A DNA stretch of 64,000 bases from Engelhardtia mirabilis (GTDB lineage: Bacteria; Planctomycetota; UBA1135; GCA-002686595), in the NCBI RefSeq assembly GCF_007748095.1, contig NZ_CP036287.1, forward strand, positions 3,286,001 to 3,350,000, read 5' to 3'. The notes below the pieces were generated by a model. The model did no database searches. It was not told the DNA's origin and saw nothing but the letters and a program-made list of their open reading frames with translations. Both the position numbers and the translations under genes were made by a program. This document shows positions 35,156 through 42,390 of this stretch, piece after piece. Numbering within the stretch: position 1 is the first letter of the stretch; every line of letters begins with the position of its first letter.

Positions 35156-35193
35156 TTCGCATCGACTAGGTTCACCGACCCTAGTCCCAAGCG

Positions 35194-35505
35194 CTATTTG
35201 CTATCGCACTTGACTTCGACCCACTGGGGGATCTCACAGACAGGCAGTCATGTCGGGGTCAGGCATCCGCTGACGCCGTTGACGGTGCCGTTCACCGGAT
35301 CCACCTTGTCACCAGGACAAGCGGGCTTGTTGGCCCACTCGAGGTTCTGGATTCATGTCGGGTGGTAGGTGAGCTTGTAGCACTTGCCCTTTTCGAACGC
35401 ACAGGGCGACGACGTGATGTCGTTTTGGGCAGCACTGACCATGCCAGCGAGAAGTGCCGGAATGGCAAGCAGGCGAGCCTTGCGGAGAATCGATCGATTC
35501 TGCAT
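35194..35505 (-). CDS. Secreted Cys-rich protein with two in-frame UGA codons (candidate recoded gene)
   Basis: Reading through UGA gives 103 residues ending at TAG 35196-35194. The ATG at 35505 has AAGGAG 6 nt upstream. A signal peptide (MQNRSILRKARLLAIPALLA, then GMVSA) is followed by a mature part with Cys at 35, 42, 63, 81, 90 and 100. UGA is codon 51 (35355-35353) and codon 86 (35250-35248). Both follow CCG ACA, giving LTYHPT-UGA-IQNLEW and CLTPT-UGA-LPVCEI. Frame, codon usage and Cys spacing continue without a break after each UGA. In the transcript a weak stem begins 12-14 nt after each UGA, with its loop starting at nt 21. The gene uses more A/T-ending codons than its neighbours, hinting at transfer. 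It could be a decayed pseudogene, but the neighbouring UCA tRNA and aaRS argue for recoding. Biochemical function is unknown. Confidence 0.75.
35218..35233 (-). promoter_or_regulatory. Possible recoding hairpin downstream of UGA codon 86
   Basis: GATCCC pairs with GGGTC around loop CCAGT, leaving one bulged U, starting 14 nt after the UGA. The loop again begins at nt 21. A bulged U and a loop G-U occur also in the fdhF SECIS. The helix is short and may be coincidental. Confidence 0.3.
35319..35340 (-). promoter_or_regulatory. Possible recoding hairpin downstream of UGA codon 51
   Basis: In the mRNA, GAGTGGGC pairs with GCCCGCTT around loop CAACAA, starting 12 nt after the UGA, so the loop begins at nt 21. 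The position suits a bacterial SECIS-like element, but the loop lacks the G and U typical of SECIS. Chance pairing in GC-rich RNA is possible. Confidence 0.3.
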
Positions 35506-35700
35506 GGGACGCTCCTTCAGTCGTGCTTGGGGACTATCGAGCGATGGGTCTCGATCGGAACAGGTTGAACGTCAGCCTGCGTCACCGAATCGCAAGAGCT
35601 CCGAACTTCGAGGTCATCAATCCCGATGAACGGCGCGGCTGACACGGTCGCGAGCCTAGCACGCCGCAGAGCGACGCGCGGCAAGGCTCGCGATTTCGAA
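35506..35700 (-). promoter_or_regulatory. Leader/promoter region of the UGA-containing gene
   Basis: The 195 nt between the stop of the carboxypeptidase-regulatory-like gene and the UGA-containing gene hold a weak sigma-70-like candidate: TTGCCG at 35685-35680 and TGCTAG at 35662-35657, spacer 17 nt. A frame open to a stop at 35517 crosses this leader, but nothing supports it as a gene. Confidence 0.2.
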
Positions 35701-37932
35701 CTAATCCTCGAGTGCGACATCGAGGTAAGTGCCTGGTGTGATGGCGGAATACTGCTCCGCCTCGAATCGCCCGAGAGGATCACTGATGGTGATGCGATGC
35801 TCGGCGGGCGCGACCTGCTCGTAGATCGCAAAACCGTGATCGTCGGTCTTGATCCCGAAGGAGACGCAACCGCAGTGCCGGTTCTCGGGCGGCTCGAGGC
35901 GCACGTCGATGCCCTCGAGGGGCACACCGTCGGGGCCGACGACCAGCACGATGATCGGATCGCTGACGTAATCCGCGGTCTCGAGCTGCACGCTCTGCGA
36001 CGGGGACATCGCGACGTCTGGCACCGTGCGCACGAATGGCTCGAACCGGCCCCGCATGTCGGAAGCACTCAACTCGAGCGGACGACCCGCGGGGGCGCGC
36101 AGGCTGAAGCTACCGTCCAGCTCGCTGAAGGTCATGGCGACCGGATCGTCGTGGGCCAAGTCGTCGGGCTCGAAGATGCCGACAAATACACCGCTCAACG
36201 GGCCGCCGGCGGGCGTGAGCACGCGACCCACTAGCTGTGCCATGGACTCGTCCGCGGGTCGCGGGACGAATACCTCGATCGGTCCCTGCAAGGTTGAGGG
36301 AACCACGGCGCGATTGTCGACGAGCTCGCCCTCCCACTTGATGTCGTAGGAACCCGGCGCGAGCCCGTCGAAGCGGAAGTAGCCGTCGCTGCGAGTCGTC
36401 GTGGTCAAGGGGCGCCACCACGAGCTCGGCCGCCAGGTGTCGAACGCGGCGCCGGAGACGATCAGTTCGAGGTGGACGCTGACCGTGCCCGGTGCAACGG
36501 GATCGCCGTCGTCATAGCGCACGACGCCGAACAGCCCACCGGCCTCGGGCAGGGTCACCTGGCCTAGCTCGACGGTCGATCCGGCCGTGCTCAGGGCCGG
36601 CCACACGAAGGTTGGCGCGCATGGATCTCGGGTCGGATCCACAAGGGCCAGGATGTATTGCAGGTCTGCCGCCAGGCGCGGCACGCTGAACCCGCCGGAT
36701 GCGTCGGTGGCGGTGACGTGCGCCCAACGCTCGGTGTAGTGGGGCGGGCGCATGAGTCCTGACACCAGGGCGTCCTGCCCGCGCCCGATCGGGTCGATGG
36801 AGGCCAGGTGAACCTCGGCGCCAGCTAGTCCCGCGCCGCTCGCGTCCACCAACCGGCCGCGCGCCACGCGCTCGGGCGCCGCGAGCGTCAGGTCCAGGCG
36901 CAGACCCTCGGGATCCGGCTCCATCGGCACCAGGGTCCAGGCCTGGACCTCGCCGAGCCCCTCGGCCGTGGCGCTCACCCGCACGGTCTCGCCGGGGGCG
37001 AAGATCGCTTCCGTCGCGTAGCTTCCGTCGGCGCTGCACTCCGGCTGGAGTCGGATGGACTGGCCGCGCGAGTAGGCCTCGACGGTGATCAGCGGGGCGC
37101 GCAGTGCTGCGGACCCCGCGCCGGCATGGATCTGGCCGTGGACGCCGTAGCCCGTGCCAACCGACAGCGCCACGGGGATGTGGGTCAGGGGCGTGTCGGA
37201 ATCGACGCTCTCGACCAAGTAGTGCGAGCCGGGGTGGACCACGCTGACGTAGTTGTCGCCCGGACCGTGGGCGGGGAGCTCCGCCTGGCCCAGCGCGTCG
37301 GTCACGGCGCTGGCCAGGGGCGTGCGACCCAGACGACGAAAGCCCGGGAGCAGATCGACCCGCGCGCCGACCAGGGGCCGTCCGTCCCCGTCGACGAGCG
37401 ACACGTCGAGGGTCTTGGGCGCCGTCAGCCGAATCTCGAGGTCGTCCCCGCCGCGCAGGTGGTCGGCCCACCAACCGCCCTGACCCTCGGCCTCGACAGC
37501 CAGGCTCCAAGAGCCAGACGGCGCGGGAAGCGCGAAGCGCCCCTCGGCGTCCGTCGCCGCCTGAAGCGGATCGGTCCCCGGGATCCGCTCGATGGCCGCG
37601 ACGAAGCCCCAGGCCGGCTCGCCGGGCGCGAGGGTGCAGCGCGCGCCCTCGAGGGGCACTCCATCGCTCCCGAAGACCCGTCCGACGATTCGACCGGCCT
37701 GCCCCGTGCGGTACGGGGCGACGAGTTTCGGCTGAATGGTCGTGGGCGTCTGGAAGTTCGCCGCGGGCGCGAGCGCCTCCGGGGCCTGAGAGTCCTGGGT
37801 CGCTTCTGCGCTGCGATCGACGGCTTGGACCGGCCCCTCGGGCGAGCGGGTCAGGAACCACAACGCCCCCGCCACCACGGCGGCGAGGAGCCACAGATGG
37901 ACGCGCGTGGTGGGAGCCGCAGCGGGAGACAT
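35701..37932 (-). CDS. Large membrane-anchored protein with carboxypeptidase-regulatory-like (Ig-like) repeats
   Basis: A 743-residue protein with one N-terminal helix (about 10-27, VHLWLLAAVVAGALWFL) that anchors or exports it. It contains about six beta-sandwich repeats of the carboxypeptidase regulatory-like type, each with a pattern like G-x-V-x-D-x-x-G-x-P-L-x-G-A (RIVGRVFGSDGVPLEGARC; ARGRLVDASGAGLAGAEVHL; VLVVGPDGVPLEGIDVRL). No catalytic motif is seen. It is probably an envelope or surface binding/structural protein. It is co-oriented with and 195 nt upstream of the UGA-containing gene; a functional link is possible but not shown. Confidence 0.8.
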   Translation of the reverse strand: MSPAAAPTTRVHLWLLAAVVAGALWFLTRSPEGPVQAVDRSAEATQDSQAPEALAPAANFQTPTTIQPKLVAPYRTGQAGRIVGRVFGSDGVPLEGARCTLAPGEPAWGFVAAIERIPGTDPLQAATDAEGRFALPAPSGSWSLAVEAEGQGGWWADHLRGGDDLEIRLTAPKTLDVSLVDGDGRPLVGARVDLLPGFRRLGRTPLASAVTDALGQAELPAHGPGDNYVSVVHPGSHYLVESVDSDTPLTHIPVALSVGTGYGVHGQIHAGAGSAALRAPLITVEAYSRGQSIRLQPECSADGSYATEAIFAPGETVRVSATAEGLGEVQAWTLVPMEPDPEGLRLDLTLAAPERVARGRLVDASGAGLAGAEVHLASIDPIGRGQDALVSGLMRPPHYTERWAHVTATDASGGFSVPRLAADLQYILALVDPTRDPCAPTFVWPALSTAGSTVELGQVTLPEAGGLFGVVRYDDGDPVAPGTVSVHLELIVSGAAFDTWRPSSWWRPLTTTTRSDGYFRFDGLAPGSYDIKWEGELVDNRAVVPSTLQGPIEVFVPRPADESMAQLVGRVLTPAGGPLSGVFVGIFEPDDLAHDDPVAMTFSELDGSFSLRAPAGRPLELSASDMRGRFEPFVRTVPDVAMSPSQSVQLETADYVSDPIIVLVVGPDGVPLEGIDVRLEPPENRHCGCVSFGIKTDDHGFAIYEQVAPAEHRITISDPLGRFEAEQYSAITPGTYLDVALED

Positions 37933-38389
37933 GGGCGAGCGAGAGGCGTCGCGGGCAAGGTCGCGCGACGTCGACTCACTCTCCGCTGCCGATTCCGATT
38001 CGGCTACGAAGTTGCGAAGTGGGGGAGAGTCAGCGCCGTGGAGGTGCTGGCGTCCCGCCTACCGCACCTCATTCCTCGGGCGCGGTTGCCTGCTGAGTGC
38101 GCCTTGGTTCTGCCCGCAGCGAGTCTCGGGCGGGTCCTCCCGGATGCGCCGGCGCTTGCCCGGAGTCGACGACCTGGGCGACCGGTTCGGCTCCCCGCAC
38201 CTCGGGTCCGGGCCCGACCGCCTGGGGGGATCGAATTGGTGGCCGAAGTGGGTCGCTCGCGGAGGGGGGCCCGCCCTGGCGGGTCCCAACGGCCCCACAA
38301 GCGCCCCCCGTGTTAGAGTTCCGCGCCCGTGGGGCCCGTCCCCGCCTCACGCTCCGACCCCTTCGACCCCAGCCCCCCCCCCCGCTCCC
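37933..38389. other. 457-nt divergent intergenic region
   Basis: It separates the leftward Ig-like repeat protein from the rightward rfbA operon. I see no gene with signal, motif or plausible start here; frames open across it are high-GC chance frames. The last 30 nt before rfbA are a C-rich tract. Promoters for both genes must lie here but none is convincingly recognisable. Confidence 0.5.
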
Positions 38390-39127
38390 ATGAAAGGCGT
38401 GATCCTCGCCGGTGGCCTCGGTACGCGACTCCACCCGCTGACCAAGATCACCAACAAGCACCTGCTGCCGATCTACGACAAGCCGATGGTGTACTACCCC
38501 ATCCAGTCGCTGGTGAACGCGGGCGTCACGGACATCATGATCGTGACCGGGGGCAAGAAGCCGGGTGAGTTCCTGAGCCTGATCGGCAACGGCGCCGACT
38601 TCGGGCTCAAGCACATCAACTACACCTACCAGCGCGGCGAGGGCGGCATCGCCGAGGCCCTGGACCTGGCCGAGCACTGGGCCGCGGGTGAGCCGATCTG
38701 CGTGGTCTTGGGCGACAACCTGATCGAGAAGAACATCGCCAAGGCGGTGGCCGACTTCCGGGCCCAGGGCAGGGGCGCGAAGATCATGCTCAAGGAGGTC
38801 CACGACCCGGAGCGCTTCGGCGTGGCCGAGCTGGACGGCGAGCGGGTCGTGGCGATCGAGGAGAAGCCCAAGGCGCCCAAGACCAACCTGGCCGTGATCG
38901 GCATCTACATGTACGACGCGCGGGTCTTCGACGTGATCAAGACCCTCGAGCCCTCGGGCCGCGGGGAGCTCGAGATCACCGACGTGAACAACTGGTACAT
39001 CAAGGACGGTTCGATGACCTACGAGGTCCTCGACGGCTGGTGGACCGATGCCGGCACCTTCGACTCGATGCTGCGCGCCGCGCAGCTGGTGGCCGAGGGC
39101 GGCGCGAACCGCATGGACGGCGCGTGA
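38390..39127 (+). CDS. rfbA: Sugar-1-phosphate nucleotidyltransferase, RfbA-like (glucose-1-phosphate thymidylyltransferase)
   Basis: A 245-residue enzyme. The ATG at 38390 gives MKGVILAGGLGTRLHPLTK, the nucleotide-binding GGxGTRL signature. NKHLLPIYDKPMVYYPIQSL, VVLGDNLIEKN (metal-binding Asp) and VIGIYMYDARVFD follow, and GWWTDAGTFDSML is the RmlA-type C-terminal motif. It is shorter than E. coli RmlA but normal for the short subgroup. It makes dTDP-glucose for the two genes downstream and overlaps rfbD by 1 nt. Confidence 0.9.
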   Translation: MKGVILAGGLGTRLHPLTKITNKHLLPIYDKPMVYYPIQSLVNAGVTDIMIVTGGKKPGEFLSLIGNGADFGLKHINYTYQRGEGGIAEALDLAEHWAAGEPICVVLGDNLIEKNIAKAVADFRAQGRGAKIMLKEVHDPERFGVAELDGERVVAIEEKPKAPKTNLAVIGIYMYDARVFDVIKTLEPSGRGELEITDVNNWYIKDGSMTYEVLDGWWTDAGTFDSMLRAAQLVAEGGANRMDGA

Positions 39128-40035
39128 TGCTCGGCTCCGGAACCACCGGGCGCGTCCTGGTGACCGGGGCGCGGGGCATGCTCGGCGGGCAGCTCCTGGC
39201 GGACGCGCCCCAGGGACTGTCGCCGGTCGGGACTGACCGCTCCGCCGAGGGGCGGGTGTCCGGCCTCGAGCACCACGGGGGCGTCGATCTGACCGTTGCG
39301 GACGCCGTGGAGCGCCTCTTCGACTGCATCGATGATCTGGTCGGCGTGATCCACCCCGCCGCCTACACCGCGGTCGACAAGGCCGAGGAAGAGCCCGGCT
39401 TGGCGCGCGCGGTCAACGCCGCGGCGGCCCAGATCGTGGCCCGGGCCTGCGCTTCGCGCGGGCTGCCGCTCGTGGTCGTCTCCACCGACTTCGTCTTCGA
39501 CGGCACCGGCGAGCGGCCCTATCGCGAGGACGACGCGCCGAACCCGACCAGCGTGTACGGCGCAACCAAGCTCGAGGGCGAGCAGTTGGCCCTGGCGGCG
39601 AATCCCGGGCGCACGGCGATCGTGCGCACCCAGTGGCTCTACGGACCGGGCGGCAACCACTTCCCCGGCACCATGCTGCGCCTGGCCTCCGAGCGCGATC
39701 AGTTGCGGGTGGTGTCCGATCAAGTGGGCTCGCCGACCTCGACCCTCGAGCTCAGCCCTGCTCTTTGGGACGTGCTCGTGCGCGGCGCCGCGGGGGTCTA
39801 CCACGCCGCCTGCGAGGGCCGGGCGAGCTGGTACGATCTCGCCGTCGCCACCCTCGCGGAGGCCGGCGTGACGGGGGTGAAGGTCGATCCCTGCACGACC
39901 GATGAGTTCCCCAGGCCGGCGAAGCGTCCGGCCTACAGCGTCCTCGATTGCTCCAAGCTGGCGGCCCTGCGGGGTGCGCCGCTCGCCCCCTGGCGCGAAG
40001 CTTTGGCTCGGTTCCTCGCGCACGAGCGGGCCTGA
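39127..40035 (+). CDS. rfbD: dTDP-4-dehydrorhamnose reductase
   Basis: A 302-residue SDR. VTGARGMLGGQLL binds NADPH. VIHPAAYTAVDKAEEEP, VVSTDFVFDGTGERPYREDD and SVYGATKLEGEQ (Tyr-Lys) are RmlD hallmarks. The ATG at 39127 overlaps the rfbA stop, so translation is coupled. The final rhamnose step is implied, but no rfbC (3,5-epimerase) lies in the window; it may be elsewhere or the product may be a different 6-deoxysugar. Confidence 0.92.
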   Translation: MLGSGTTGRVLVTGARGMLGGQLLADAPQGLSPVGTDRSAEGRVSGLEHHGGVDLTVADAVERLFDCIDDLVGVIHPAAYTAVDKAEEEPGLARAVNAAAAQIVARACASRGLPLVVVSTDFVFDGTGERPYREDDAPNPTSVYGATKLEGEQLALAANPGRTAIVRTQWLYGPGGNHFPGTMLRLASERDQLRVVSDQVGSPTSTLELSPALWDVLVRGAAGVYHAACEGRASWYDLAVATLAEAGVTGVKVDPCTTDEFPRPAKRPAYSVLDCSKLAALRGAPLAPWREALARFLAHERA

Positions 40036-40098
40036 GACCGCCTCCCGACGGCCCGCTCCCTTCTCCCCGCCTCTCGGCTGCCCGCCCCCCTCAGCGTC

Positions 40099-41124
40099 AT
40101 GACCTCCACCTCCGTCCTCGTCACCGGCGGCGCCGGCTTCATCGGCAGCAACCTGCTCCACCTCCTGGCCGAGGTGCGGCCCGACTGGCACCTGGTGAAC
40201 TTCGACGCCCTGACCTACGCCGGCAACCTGGAGAACCTGGGCGCCGTCGAGGGGCGGCCCAACTACACATTCGTGAAGGGCGACGTGGCCAAGCCGGAGG
40301 ACGTGGAGCGGGCCTTCGACGCCTGCCCGGCCGGCAGCCGGATCCTGGTCATGCACCTGGCGGCGGAGAGCCACGTGGACCGCTCGATCCAATCCGGGCA
40401 GCCCTTCGTGATGACCAACGTGGTCGGGACGCAGGTAATGCTCGACGTGGCCCGGGCCAGGGGCGCTGAGCGCTTCCTGCACGTGTCCACCGACGAGGTC
40501 TACGGCAGCCTGGGTGCCGAGGGCTTCTTCCTGGAGACCACGCCCTACGACCCCAGCTCGCCCTACTCGGCCTCGAAGGCCGGCTCGGACCTCCTGGTGC
40601 GCGCCGCCCACCGCACCCACGGCTTCGACGTGGTGGTGACCAACTGCTCCAACAACTACGGGCCGTACCAATTCCCCGAGAAGTTGATCCCGTTGATGAT
40701 CGCCAACGCCCACGAGGACAAGGCCCTGCCGGTGTACGGCGATGGGATGAACGTGCGCGACTGGCTCTACGTGCGCGACCACTGCGAGGCTCTGCTGGTG
40801 GCCCTCGAGAAGGGGCGCTCGGGCGAGACCTACAACATCGGGGGCAACAACGAGTACCCCAACATCGCGATCGTCAAGCTGATCCTCGAGACCCTGGGCA
40901 AGCCCGAGAGCCTGATCCAGTACGTCAAGGACCGGCCCGGCCACGACCGTCGTTACGCGATCGACGCCACCAAGATCAAGAACGAGTTGGGCTGGGAGCC
41001 GCGCTTCCGCTTCGAGCAGGCGTTGCCGCTGACGATCGAGTGGTACCTGGCCAACAGCGAGTGGCTGGGGCGGGTGCGCAGCGGGGCCTACCGCGACTAC
41101 TACGCGACCCAGTACGGCGGCTGA
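40099..41124 (+). CDS. rfbB: dTDP-glucose 4,6-dehydratase
   Basis: A 341-residue extended SDR. VTGGAGFIGSNLLHLL, HLAAESHVDRSI, VSTDEVYGSLG with the catalytic Asp-Glu, and PYSASKAGSDLLVRA with Tyr-Lys are the RmlB signatures, along with NCSNNYGPYQFPEKLIPLMI. Length is normal. It closes the rfbA-rfbD-rfbB set. A pyrimidine-rich leader lies upstream. Confidence 0.96.
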   Translation: MTSTSVLVTGGAGFIGSNLLHLLAEVRPDWHLVNFDALTYAGNLENLGAVEGRPNYTFVKGDVAKPEDVERAFDACPAGSRILVMHLAAESHVDRSIQSGQPFVMTNVVGTQVMLDVARARGAERFLHVSTDEVYGSLGAEGFFLETTPYDPSSPYSASKAGSDLLVRAAHRTHGFDVVVTNCSNNYGPYQFPEKLIPLMIANAHEDKALPVYGDGMNVRDWLYVRDHCEALLVALEKGRSGETYNIGGNNEYPNIAIVKLILETLGKPESLIQYVKDRPGHDRRYAIDATKIKNELGWEPRFRFEQALPLTIEWYLANSEWLGRVRSGAYRDYYATQYGG

Positions 41125-41560
41125 ACCGACGGTTCGGACCGTCGCGGCGGAGGTTGAAGGTGGTGGGGGAGCGGTGGCGCCCGGGGTCACCCGCCCGTAA
41201 CCACCGATCGGGGGGCGTCCACTCGCGCTCGCCGCGAGCTAGCCTGAGGAGGCGCCCGAGACGCGCGCTCGGCCAGCGGCCAGGCGATGACCCCTGCGCG
41301 TCACGGGCTCGACCTCCCCGGCCGTCGGGAAGCCCGGTCCTGACCTGCACTTGGCGCTGGACCTGGCCCCCCCGATCCGGCCTCATACCCCCAGCGCGAG
41401 CCACCTTCCCGGGCCCGGGAAGGCGGTCATCGGAATCCCCGCCGGCCCGGCCCGGCCGGACTCCGGTCGGGACGTCCCGATCGCCGACGAAAGACCCGCC
41501 CGACCCACCCACCCTCCTCATTCGAGGTCGGCCTCATTCGAGGTCGGGACCCCAGGCTCC
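41125..41560. other. 436-nt intergenic region upstream of the exopolysaccharide locus
   Basis: No gene is supported here. A short direct repeat (CATTCGAGGTCGG, twice between 41519 and 41547) lies just before the export-lipoprotein start. It probably carries the promoter of the polysaccharide operon. I could not recognise a -24/-12 or -35/-10 pair confidently. Confidence 0.45.
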
Positions 41561-42343
41561 ATGCGATCGCCGAACACTGGCCTCCTACTGCTGCTCCTCG
41601 CCGCCCTGTTCGCCTCGGGCTGCGCGGCAACGCCCGACAAGCGGATCCTGCAGTACCTGAACACCCACGGGTTCGGAAGTCGCTACACGGGCAACGCAGA
41701 GGAGGAGAACTACGTCTCGCTGGGGGACTCGTTCGTCTGGACCGACGAGTACGACCCGACCTTGAGCGGCACCGGGCGTGTCGACATCGATGGGACGATC
41801 GTGCTGCCCCAGGTCGGCGCGGTGGCCGTGGCCGGCATGACCCGTTCCGAGATCGAGGCCTTCCTGACCCAGAAGTTGGCGCGCTTCTACCCGCGGGTCG
41901 ACATCAAGATCGCGTCGTTCACGGTCAAGGGGAAGGTCTTCTTCATCTTCGGCGAGGTCGGCAGCGAGGGCGCGCGACCCTTCCCCGGCAACCTGACGGT
42001 GTTCGAGGCGGTGATGGCCGCCAAGCCGGTGCAGTACCGCTCGAACCTCGGTCGAGTGCGCCTGGTCCGCGGTGACCCGCGCGACCCGATCATCATGACG
42101 GTCAACATCCGCGACATCATGAACGGCGACACGACCTTCAACGTGCTCGTCCAGGAGCGCGACATCATCATCGTGCCGCCGACGATCCTGAGTCAGATCG
42201 GCAACTTCCTGGCCGCTCTGGTCCAGCCCTTCACCTCGGTGCTGACCCAGATCACGAGCAGTCTGTATTCGTTCAACCGACTCAACTCCTTCGGAGCGGT
42301 CGGGGCCAACAACAACAAGAACAACAACTTCAACCTGTTCTGA
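41561..42343 (+). CDS. Polysaccharide export outer-membrane lipoprotein (Wza/XrtA-associated type)
   Basis: A 260-residue lipoprotein. The ATG at 41561 gives MRSPNTGLLLLLLAALFASGC with the lipobox ASGC. The Poly_export domain is shown by YVSLGDSFVWTDEYDPTLSG and GRVDIDGTIVLPQVGAVAVA (D-G-x-I-x-LP). SLBB-like parts include FIFGEVGSEGARPFPGNLTV. An Asn-rich tail ends NNNKNNNFNLF. It forms part of the export path with the chain-length protein 47 nt downstream. Confidence 0.9.
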   Translation: MRSPNTGLLLLLLAALFASGCAATPDKRILQYLNTHGFGSRYTGNAEEENYVSLGDSFVWTDEYDPTLSGTGRVDIDGTIVLPQVGAVAVAGMTRSEIEAFLTQKLARFYPRVDIKIASFTVKGKVFFIFGEVGSEGARPFPGNLTVFEAVMAAKPVQYRSNLGRVRLVRGDPRDPIIMTVNIRDIMNGDTTFNVLVQERDIIIVPPTILSQIGNFLAALVQPFTSVLTQITSSLYSFNRLNSFGAVGANNNKNNNFNLF

Positions 42344-42390
42344 CCGACCGCTGGCACGCCGCCCCTCCCGGGGCCGGCGGCCCTGGGCCC

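Noticed and set aside
35194..35505. UGA gene as a simple pseudogene or sequencing error
   Set aside because: Both breaks are UGA in the same PT context, with frame, ribosome site and signal peptide intact. Kept as a caveat, not as the main call.
35362..35629. Two short plus-strand frames opposite the UGA gene
   Set aside because: No ribosome site, signal or motif. The minus strand holds the better-supported gene.
41340..41365. Sigma-54 promoter before the export-lipoprotein gene
   Set aside because: GG and GC positions do not fit -24/-12 spacing convincingly.
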